A DNA stretch of 34,775 nucleotides from Arthrobacter sp. Bi26 (GTDB taxonomy: Bacteria > Actinomycetota > Actinomycetes > Actinomycetales > Micrococcaceae): NCBI RefSeq assembly GCF_918697925.1, contig NZ_CAKKMF010000056.1, positions 1 to 34,775 on the forward strand, written 5' to 3'. Under the pieces are notes generated by a model. It was given only the letters and a program-made list of their open reading frames with translations. It made no database searches and was not told the DNA's origin. The translations under genes and the position numbers were made by a program. Of the stretch, positions 28,893 to 34,775 are shown in pieces (positions within the stretch are counted from its first letter, which is position 1; each line of letters begins with the position of its first letter).

Positions 28893-29664
28893 GGCCATGC
28901 GCCCTGTTCCCGTCCGTCCCGTGCGTCCCGTCAGTCCCGTCCGTCCATGCCAGCCCGGCGAAGCGGCCGGTGTGGCTGTTGCGGCGGTAGGAGAACAGGG
29001 TGTTGTCCTCGAGGGTGCAGCCCCCGGAGTATTCGATCGCGACGCCCGCTGCTTCCAGCTGGCTCCTGACACCTGCCGGCAGGTCCAGGCCGGGGGTGCC
29101 GGTGGACGTGGTGCACCAGGTGGCAGGCACGGTGGCGGCAACGTCCGCGCGCAGCGATTCGGGGACCTCATAGCAGCGGCCGCAGACCGAGGGCCCCACC
29201 CAGGCGCTGATGCGGTCCGCGCCGAGCTCCCGCAGGCGGGCCACAGCGGCCGGCACCACCTCGGCGGCAACGCCGGGCCGTCCGGCATGGACGACCCCGA
29301 GGACGGGTGCCCCAGCAGCGTCCTCGCCGACCAGTACCACCGGCACACAGTCCGCCACCAGGACGGCCAGCGGCTCGGTCAGGGAGACCATGGCATCGGC
29401 CGTGGGGGCTGCCGGAACCTGGCCCGCGGCGTCCGCTGCCGCCGGTGCGGCCGTGGAGCCAACGATCGTGGCGACGTCATTGCCGTGGACCTGGTTCATG
29501 TACCGGAAGGATCGCCCACCTAGCCCGGCGGCCGCTTCGAGCTCCGCGCGCCGGCGGCGGACCGCCGCGGGGTCGTCGCCAACATGCAGTGCCAGGTTCC
29601 CGGCTCCGGCGTCGGTGAAGGCCACCCACACGCCCGGCCGGACTTCAGCCCGCCAGCAAAACAA
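28885..29664 (-). CDS. pgeF: Peptidoglycan editing factor PgeF (laccase-domain, YfiH family)
   Basis: A 259-residue YfiH-family protein, shown in E. coli to correct mis-incorporated serine in peptidoglycan precursors and in other hosts to act as a purine nucleoside phosphorylase or oxidase. The zinc ligands are seen as His60 (NQVHGND), Cys106 (VADCVPVV) and His126 (GVVHAGRPG), and the CYEVPESLR segment follows. The start is TTG at 29664, because a TGA lies directly upstream and homologs begin with a similar CWRAEVRPGV. No good Shine-Dalgarno is seen. The C-terminus carries Asp-Gly-Thr repeats from a 9-bp tandem repeat (28912-28947). Confidence 0.9.
   Translation of the reverse strand: MFCWRAEVRPGVWVAFTDAGAGNLALHVGDDPAAVRRRRAELEAAAGLGGRSFRYMNQVHGNDVATIVGSTAAPAAADAAGQVPAAPTADAMVSLTEPLAVLVADCVPVVLVGEDAAGAPVLGVVHAGRPGVAAEVVPAAVARLRELGADRISAWVGPSVCGRCYEVPESLRADVAATVPATWCTTSTGTPGLDLPAGVRSQLEAAGVAIEYSGGCTLEDNTLFSYRRNSHTGRFAGLAWTDGTDGTHGTDGNRAHGHD
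28912..28947 (-). repeat. Four 9-bp tandem repeats in the 3' end of pgeF
   Basis: Plus-strand units GTCCGTCCC, GTGCGTCCC, GTCAGTCCC and GTCCGTCCA. They encode the Thr-Asp-Gly or Thr-His-Gly triplets near the PgeF C-terminus, so length changes of whole units keep the frame. Confidence 0.85.
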
Positions 29665-29732
29665 TCACAACACCGCCATCGACATGTCCGGAATACCTAC
29701 GTTCATACAATCCACCGTAACCCGCCGCAAAG

Positions 29733-29766
29733 CAGCATGGCACCGCCGGGCGGCGGTGCCATGCTG
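29733..29766 (-). terminator. Hairpin terminator after ftsZ
   Basis: A perfect 15-bp stem, 29733-29747 with 29752-29766, loop GGGC, 13 bases after the ftsZ stop. On the minus strand only CTTT follows. Confidence 0.75.
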
Positions 29767-29778
29767 AAGCAGAACGAT

Positions 29779-30996
29779 TTACTTGAGGAAGTCCGGGACA
29801 TCCAGGTCATCGGAGTGCCGGCCGGACAGGTCCGGCTCCACGACGGCCGGCAGGTCGACGTCGAAGCCCGAGTCAGCCGGTATGGCTGAGGGACGCTGCT
29901 GGCCCCAGCCGCCGTAGCCGGAGGCGCCGACAGTGGCGTGCAGCGGCTGCACCGGGGCGGAGGCGGGTGCCTGCGCCGGAGCGGGGGCGGCGGACGCGGG
30001 CCGCTGCGGCGCGGCCGGCAGGGACTGGTCCATGGACGGCGAGGTGGCCTTCACGTCGTCGAAGCCGGCTGCGATGACGGTGACGCGTGCCTCGTCGCCG
30101 AGGGCGTCGTCGATCACGGCGCCGAAGATGATGTTGGCCTCCGGGTGGGCGACTTCCTGGACCAGGCGGGCAGCCTCGTTGATTTCGAACAGGCCAAGGT
30201 CCGAGCCGCCCTGGATGGAGAGCAGGACACCGTGGGCGCCGTCGATCGATGCCTCCAGCAGCGGCGAGGCGATGGCCAGTTCCGCGGCCTTGACGGCACG
30301 GTCTTCGCCGCGGGCAGAACCAATGCCCATCAGCGCGGAACCGGCACCCTGCATGACGGACTTGACGTCGGCGAAGTCGAGGTTGATCAGGCCGGGGGTC
30401 GTGATGAGGTCCGTGATGCCCTGGACGCCGGAGAGCAGCACCTGGTCGGCGGAGCGGAACGCATCCAGGACCGAGACGTTGCGGTCGCTGATGGAGAGCA
30501 GACGGTCGTTCGGGATCACGATCAGGGTGTCGACTTCATCGCGCAGTGCGTCGATGCCGGCCTCGGCGGAGCCGGCCCGGCGGCGGCCCTCGAAGGTGAA
30601 GGGACGCGTCACGACGCCGATGGTCAGGGCGCCAAGGGAACGGGCGATCCGGGCGACGACGGGGGCGCCTCCTGTACCGGTTCCGCCGCCTTCGCCGGCG
30701 GTGACGAAGACCATGTCCGCGCCCCGGATGACCTCTTCGATTTCATCGGCGTGGTCCTCCGCGGCCTGCCGGCCAACCTCAGGGTTCGCGCCAGCACCGA
30801 GACCACGGGTCAGCTCACGCCCGACGTCGAGTTTGACGTCGGCATCGCTCATCAACAATGCCTGGGCATCGGTGTTGATGGCGATGAATTCGACGCCGCG
30901 AAGACCGACCTCGATCATGCGGTTGACTGCGTTCACGCCACCGCCGCCGATGCCGACGACCTTGATGACGGCCAAGTAATTCTGCGGAGCTGCCAC
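29779..30996 (-). CDS. ftsZ: Cell division GTPase FtsZ
   Basis: A 405-residue tubulin homolog that forms the Z-ring. The GTP-binding glycine loop GGGTGTGG is at 103-110, with GIGGGGVNAVNRMI near the N-terminus and the T7 catalytic loop LINLDFADVKSVM. After the C-terminal GTPase-activating domain there is a Pro/Ala/Gln-rich linker (about 325-375) and the conserved end peptide DDLDVPDFLK, the binding site for SepF and other partners. The start is GTG at 30996, with AAGGGA eight bases ahead. It is separated from ftsQ by 308 bases with its own promoter elements and ends before a hairpin, so it can be expressed apart from the mur-fts genes. Confidence 0.98.
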   Translation of the reverse strand: MAAPQNYLAVIKVVGIGGGGVNAVNRMIEVGLRGVEFIAINTDAQALLMSDADVKLDVGRELTRGLGAGANPEVGRQAAEDHADEIEEVIRGADMVFVTAGEGGGTGTGGAPVVARIARSLGALTIGVVTRPFTFEGRRRAGSAEAGIDALRDEVDTLIVIPNDRLLSISDRNVSVLDAFRSADQVLLSGVQGITDLITTPGLINLDFADVKSVMQGAGSALMGIGSARGEDRAVKAAELAIASPLLEASIDGAHGVLLSIQGGSDLGLFEINEAARLVQEVAHPEANIIFGAVIDDALGDEARVTVIAAGFDDVKATSPSMDQSLPAAPQRPASAAPAPAQAPASAPVQPLHATVGASGYGGWGQQRPSAIPADSGFDVDLPAVVEPDLSGRHSDDLDVPDFLK

Positions 30997-31304
30997 GTTA
31001 CGTGTCCCTTGTTCGTGTACTAATGCGAAATCTGGTCGAGTCCTGCTTGAAGCTTTGAACCTTAACCTTCGACTTGAAGGTTATAGTTATGTCAAGTAAC
31101 TCATGTCTGTGACGGTATTTCCTATGCCGGGGACATTCAATAACCGGCGCCGCGTGTCGCGGTAATACCGGGTAAATAGCCCCTGTATGTACTCCCGCGG
31201 GCGGCTGGACGTCCCGCGCACGCCCCTCGGCGTGTGCGCGGGCGCATCCGTGTGCCTGCCGGCGCAACGTCCGGAGTCCCGGAGCGCGGCGGAAGTGGCC
31301 GCAG
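30997..31304 (-). promoter_or_regulatory. ftsQ-ftsZ intergenic region with ftsZ promoter elements and hairpins
   Basis: No gene is seen in these 308 bases. On the minus strand a consensus -35 TTGACA (31090-31095) and a TATAAC (31080-31085) are present but overlap badly as one promoter, so there may be two. TAACCTTC (31063-31070) and GAAGGTTA (31076-31083) form a perfect 8-bp hairpin. Nearer ftsQ, 31213-31242 folds into a 12-bp stem with a two-base bulge, and CCGCG/CGCGG lies at about 31150-31162. Confidence 0.55.
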
Positions 31305-32204
31305 CTACCGGGTGACAGGGTGCCGGGGCACGCTGACATCGTAGACCTTGACGGGGTTCTTCGGATCGGCCGGGACCTTCAGGAGGGCCGAAAGGACCCG
31401 CGCCTTCAGCTCCTTCTCCCCCGCGTTGCCCCAGACAATTGTCTGCCCGTCGACGAGTTTGAGTTCGACGGCGTCGGCGGAGGCGGCGGAGGCGTTGGAG
31501 AGCCGCGCCAGCACATCCGCCGGCAGTGCCCCCAGCACCGCAGTGATGGCCTGGAACAGGTCCTTCGGCAGCGTCCCGCTGCCGCCGTCGATCACCGGGA
31601 GCGATACCGTGGCGGCATCCGCGGTGGTGCTGAGCTGGACGCCGTCGACGTCCACCAGCTGGAATGTCTTGCCCTGCTTGACCAGGGCCACGGGAATGCG
31701 CTCGGTGACGTGAACCTGCAAGGTGGCGGGCGGCAGCGCCTTTACGGTGACATCCTTGACCTGGACCAGCGGCTTGAGCAGGGCCGTGACCTCCTCCTCG
31801 CTGATCTGCGGCAGTGGCTTGCCCTGGAGCGGCGCGAGGGCGGCCTGAACCTGATCCGGGTTCAGCATCTTCGTGCCCTCCACCGTGACCGTCCGCAGGG
31901 CGAGCACAGGCGAGTACACGGCGGCTGCGACGATCCCCGCCATCAGCACGGCCACGATGCCGATGGTACTGAGCACGATGCGCCGGCGGCGTTTGCCCTT
32001 GGGCTCGGGGAAGGAGAGCACATTGCCGGGCTCTTTGCCCGATGTGCCCTGCGGGTTCCGCGGGTTCTGTGCGTTGCCGCCGGCCGTGTCCTCGGCGTTC
32101 TTGGCCGCCGAAATGACATCCGTGCCCGCTCCGCCGGGCGGCCGGGCGCCGGTTCCGGAAGCGTTGGATCCGCCCCGGTAGGTGGGGCGCCTGGTGCTAG
32201 GCAC
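31305..32204 (-). CDS. ftsQ: Cell division protein FtsQ
   Basis: A 299-residue single-pass membrane protein that links FtsB/FtsL to the divisome. The first 90 residues are cytoplasmic, basic and Pro/Gly/Asn rich. One membrane helix follows (VLSTIGIVAVLMAGIVAAAVYSP), then the POTRA domain (LALRTVTVEGTKMLNPDQVQAAL through VKDVTVKALPPATLQVHVTERIP) and the FtsQ beta domain. The frame is open to a TTG at 32234, but GTG at 32204 is preferred: a GAGG lies six bases ahead and it overlaps the murC stop by eight bases, like two other gene pairs here. It shares the murG-murC transcript. Confidence 0.92.
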   Translation of the reverse strand: MPSTRRPTYRGGSNASGTGARPPGGAGTDVISAAKNAEDTAGGNAQNPRNPQGTSGKEPGNVLSFPEPKGKRRRRIVLSTIGIVAVLMAGIVAAAVYSPVLALRTVTVEGTKMLNPDQVQAALAPLQGKPLPQISEEEVTALLKPLVQVKDVTVKALPPATLQVHVTERIPVALVKQGKTFQLVDVDGVQLSTTADAATVSLPVIDGGSGTLPKDLFQAITAVLGALPADVLARLSNASAASADAVELKLVDGQTIVWGNAGEKELKARVLSALLKVPADPKNPVKVYDVSVPRHPVTR

Positions 32205-33597
32205 CGGCGGCCTCGACCGTGAGGGCGTCGACAATCAGCGGTCCATAGGCCGTGACGTCGCCGGCGCCGGCTGTCAGGACGATGTCCCCGGGTCCGGCGT
32301 CCGCCAGCAGGGCCTGCACAGCCTCCCCGCCCGGTCCCACGAGGCGGCCGCCGGAGCCCAGGTGCTCGGCGATCAGCCCGCTGGTGACGCCGGGAATGGG
32401 ATCTTCGCGGGCAGGATAGATGTCCAGGACCAGGGCCGTGTCCGCCGTGTTGAGGGCTTCGGCGAACTCGCGCGCAAACTCGCGGGTCCGGGAAAACAGG
32501 TGGGGCTGGAAGAGTACGTGCACCTTGTGCTCCCCGGCGACGGCCCGTGCCGCGGACAGGGCGGCCCGGACTTCCGTGGGGTGGTGGGCATAGTCGTCGT
32601 AGACGCGGACGCCCCGCCCTTCCCCCTTGAATTCGAAACGGCGCGAGGCACCGGAGAAGTGGGCCAGTGCCGCAGCCGCGGTCTCCGGCGCGACGCCGAG
32701 TTCGACCGCCACGGCGAAGGCGGCGGCAGCGTTGAGCGCGTTGTGCCGGCCCGGAACCTGGAGTTCGACGCCGAAGGTGCCGGCCGCTGTCGAGATCCCC
32801 ATCCGCCCCGGTTCGGCGTCGTGCAGCCGGATGGCGGCGTCGGCCGCCGTCCCGTACAGGACCACGCGGGTGTTGCCGCGGGCCAGGGTGCGCTCGGCGA
32901 GGGCCCTGGCCCCGGGGTCGTCCGCGCAGGCCACCATGACGCCGTCCGCCGGGAGCAGGGCCGTGAAGCTGTCGAAGGAGGCGTAGACGGCCTCGGCGGT
33001 GCCGTAGAAGTCCAGGTGATCCGGCTCGACGTTGGTCACCACGGCGATCGTGGGGCGGTAGTTCAGGAAGGAGCCGTCCGACTCGTCGGCCTCCGCGACG
33101 AAGATTCCCGAGGTGCCGTGGGCCGCGTTGACGCCGAGCGCCGGGACGTTGGCGCCGATGGCGAACGACGGGTCCAGTCCGGCGCCCTGCAGCAGCACCG
33201 TGATCATGGAGGTCGTGGTGGACTTGCCGTGCGTTCCGGCCACTGCCACCACGGTGTCGTCCGCCATGGTGGCGGCCAGCGCCTCGGAGCGGTGCAGCAC
33301 CGGGAGCCCGGCGGCGCGGGCCGCTGCGAGCTCGGGGTTGTCGGGCCGGATCGCAGAGCCGGCGACCACCGTCTGGGCGTCGCCGAGGTTCCCGGGACCG
33401 TAGCCGACGGCGATCCGGGCCCCGGCGGCTGCCAGATCCGCCATGACGGGCAGCGCCTTGGCGTCGGAGCCGCTCACCGGGATGCCGCGCGCCACCATGA
33501 TGCGGGCAACGGCGGACATGCCGACGCCGCCGATGCCGATGAAGTGGACGCGGCCGAGGGATGCCAGGGAACGGGTTCCGTGCTGGGGCTGGGTCAT
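32197..33597 (-). CDS. murC: UDP-N-acetylmuramate--L-alanine ligase
   Basis: A 466-residue Mur ligase that adds L-alanine to UDP-MurNAc with ATP, the first step of the peptidoglycan stem peptide. The N-terminal Rossmann motif is HFIGIGGVGMSAVARIM, the ATP loop is VAGTHGKSTTTSM, and EADESDGSFLNY, NVEPDHLDFYG, HNALNAAAA and DYAHHPTEVRAAL mark the central and C-terminal domains. The ATG at 33597 lies four bases after the murG stop, so the two are tightly coupled. Its stop overlaps the ftsQ start. The order murG-murC-ftsQ-ftsZ is the standard division and wall cluster. Confidence 0.97.
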   Translation of the reverse strand: MTQPQHGTRSLASLGRVHFIGIGGVGMSAVARIMVARGIPVSGSDAKALPVMADLAAAGARIAVGYGPGNLGDAQTVVAGSAIRPDNPELAAARAAGLPVLHRSEALAATMADDTVVAVAGTHGKSTTTSMITVLLQGAGLDPSFAIGANVPALGVNAAHGTSGIFVAEADESDGSFLNYRPTIAVVTNVEPDHLDFYGTAEAVYASFDSFTALLPADGVMVACADDPGARALAERTLARGNTRVVLYGTAADAAIRLHDAEPGRMGISTAAGTFGVELQVPGRHNALNAAAAFAVAVELGVAPETAAAALAHFSGASRRFEFKGEGRGVRVYDDYAHHPTEVRAALSAARAVAGEHKVHVLFQPHLFSRTREFAREFAEALNTADTALVLDIYPAREDPIPGVTSGLIAEHLGSGGRLVGPGGEAVQALLADAGPGDIVLTAGAGDVTAYGPLIVDALTVEAAGA

Positions 33598-33601
33598 TGC
33601 T

Positions 33602-34726
33602 TTACTGCTTCCTGCCGTGCTGGTTTGTGGACGCGACTTCGAGGATGAGATCGGCCATGCGCCGGTCCGCGTTCCGGATCCCGAGCTGTTCGGAGCTGGC
33701 GGCCATCCGGGCCAGCTTGTCCGTGTCCAGCAGCAGGGGAATGATGTTCTCGCGGATCCAGTCAGCGGAGAAGGCCTTGTCGTCGACGATCAGGGCGCCG
33801 CCTGCCGCGACCAGGCCCGCCGCGTTCAGCGCCTGCTCGCCGTTGCCAATGGGCAGGGGGACGAAGACGGCGGGGACGCCCACCGCGGCCACCTCGCAGA
33901 CCGTGGCGGCTCCGGCACGGGCCAGCAGCAGGTCAGCCGCGGCGTAAACAGTTTCCATGCCGTCCACGTATTCCACCTGCCGGTAGCCCGGCGCGGCGAG
34001 CGGCTTGCCGTCGGCGTCGTGCACGGACTTGCCGCGACCGGTGATGTGCAGGGTCTGCACGCCGGCGTCGGCGAGGGCTCCGACGGCCGCGGCGAGGGAC
34101 CGGTTGATGCTCTGGGCGCCCGAGGAGCCGCCCGTGACGATCAGCGTCGGTTTGTCCGCGTCCAGTCCGAGCGCCTGCCGCGCCCCGGCCTGGGCGGCAG
34201 CGCGGTCGAGGCCGGAGATCTCGGGGCGCATGGGCATGCCCACGTGCCGCGCGCGGCCCAGTTTGGTCGCGGCGAAGGCGACGGCCACGTGGGCGCCGAG
34301 GCGTGCGCCGACCCGGTTTGCCAGGCCGGGGCGGGTGTTGGCCTCGTGGACCACGATCGGGATCTTCCGGCGCCGGGCCGCGAGGTACATCGGCGTGCAC
34401 ACATAGCCGCCGACTCCCACCAGGACGTCGGCGGCTGCCTCATCAAGGATGGAGCCCGCTTGCTTCACGGCACCGGCCATCCGCCCGGGAAGCCGGAGCA
34501 GGTCCGTGGAAGGCTTGCGCGGGAGCGGGACCCGGCTGATGGTGGCGAGGTCCAGCCCGGCGGCCGGTACCAGCCGCTCTTCCATCCCTCCTGGAGTCCC
34601 GACAGCCAGGAGCTGCACTCCGGGGCGGGACTGCCGGAGGGCGCCGGCAATGGCCAGCAGCGGGCTGATATGACCGGCGGTTCCGCCGCCGGCGAGGACC
34701 ACGGACAAGGGCGACTCGGTGTTCAT
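33602..34726 (-). CDS. murG: Undecaprenyl-PP-MurNAc-pentapeptide N-acetylglucosaminyltransferase
   Basis: A 374-residue GT-B glycosyltransferase that adds GlcNAc to lipid I, making lipid II at the inner face of the membrane. Glycine-rich loops are visible: VLAGGGTAGHISPLLAIAGAL near the N-terminus, VGVGGYVCTPMYLAA and VTGGSSGAQSINRSL. The acceptor and donor region shows HEANTRPGLANR and ARAGAATVCEVAAVGVPAVFVPLP, with the UDP-GlcNAc-binding Glu. The ATG at 34726 follows the previous gene by ten bases. It is the first complete gene of this part of the cluster in the window. Confidence 0.97.
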   Translation of the reverse strand: MNTESPLSVVLAGGGTAGHISPLLAIAGALRQSRPGVQLLAVGTPGGMEERLVPAAGLDLATISRVPLPRKPSTDLLRLPGRMAGAVKQAGSILDEAAADVLVGVGGYVCTPMYLAARRRKIPIVVHEANTRPGLANRVGARLGAHVAVAFAATKLGRARHVGMPMRPEISGLDRAAAQAGARQALGLDADKPTLIVTGGSSGAQSINRSLAAAVGALADAGVQTLHITGRGKSVHDADGKPLAAPGYRQVEYVDGMETVYAAADLLLARAGAATVCEVAAVGVPAVFVPLPIGNGEQALNAAGLVAAGGALIVDDKAFSADWIRENIIPLLLDTDKLARMAASSEQLGIRNADRRMADLILEVASTNQHGRKQ

Positions 34727-34736
34727 GAAGGGCTGT

Positions 34737-34775
34737 TTACGCTTTCGTACGGTTCTTGGAGGCGGGGTTCTTGCT
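34737..34775 (-). CDS. ftsW: C-terminal end of an upstream gene, probably ftsW (truncated by window edge)
   Basis: On the minus strand the frame SKNPASKNRTKA-stop is open from the window edge and ends ten bases before murG. The Lys/Ser/Asn-rich tail fits the cytoplasmic end of FtsW, the septal peptidoglycan polymerase normally encoded just before murG in this cluster. Only 12 residues are visible, so the name rests on position. Confidence 0.5.
   Translation of the reverse strand, partial: SKNPASKNRTKA

Noticed and set aside
1..34775. tRNA, rRNA, insertion sequence or integrase
   Set aside because: None was recognised by eye; a tRNAscan or ISfinder search was not possible here.

Overview
The window is high-GC actinobacterial DNA, most likely from Arthrobacter sensu lato (Micrococcaceae). 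The reasons are the gene order lipA-DUF4191-RDD-glnA1, an actinobacterial division and wall cluster (murG-murC-ftsQ-ftsZ-pgeF-yggS-sepF-yggT-divIVA, no ftsA), and a polyphosphate glucokinase that closely resembles, from memory, the glucomannokinase of Arthrobacter sp. KM. Nearly all genes are intact chromosomal housekeeping genes. I see no insertion sequence, integrase, tRNA, rRNA or CRISPR array.

Layout. (1) 1-2,280: end of lipA, a DUF4191 membrane protein, a DUF3817 membrane protein, then a 650-bp non-coding tandem array built on 93-bp and 40-bp periods. (2) 2,280-10,243: RDD protein and nitrogen assimilation. glnA1 (adenylylatable glutamine synthetase) has a GlnR-type box upstream; glnA2 and glnE (the adenylyltransferase) form a minus-strand operon. 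Between them lie a small HTH protein with twin palindromic operators, a GNAT acetyltransferase and a VOC protein. (3) 10,506-16,272: panB, then a probable accessory block (PLDc_N/SHOCT-type membrane protein, metallo-beta-lactamase-fold hydrolase, membrane-anchored phosphodiesterase, SPOR-like small protein), then map. (4) 16,371-24,340: ppgK, nrdR with a pair of NrdR-type boxes, hisD, a membrane protein, a flavin reductase-like protein and dnaE. (5) 24,485-34,775, all minus strand: rluD-like pseudouridine synthase, lspA, divIVA, yggT, sepF, yggS, pgeF, ftsZ, ftsQ, murC, murG and the end of a gene that is probably ftsW.

How the genes work together. GlnE adenylylates GlnA1 at a tyrosine that is present here, while the neighbouring GlnA2 has tryptophan at that place. 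The division block supplies lipid II synthesis (MurC, MurG), the divisome (FtsQ, FtsZ, SepF) and polar growth (DivIVA).

The most notable structure is regulatory. Eight genes that lack a good Shine-Dalgarno sequence have a -10-like hexamer exactly 12 to 7 bases before the start codon, so they are probably read from leaderless mRNAs. Other points are the 93/40-bp mosaic array, a three-site operator cluster between the RDD gene and glnA1, and tandem duplications that include the stop codons of panB, ppgK and dnaE. All coordinates come from reading by eye; no database search was run.
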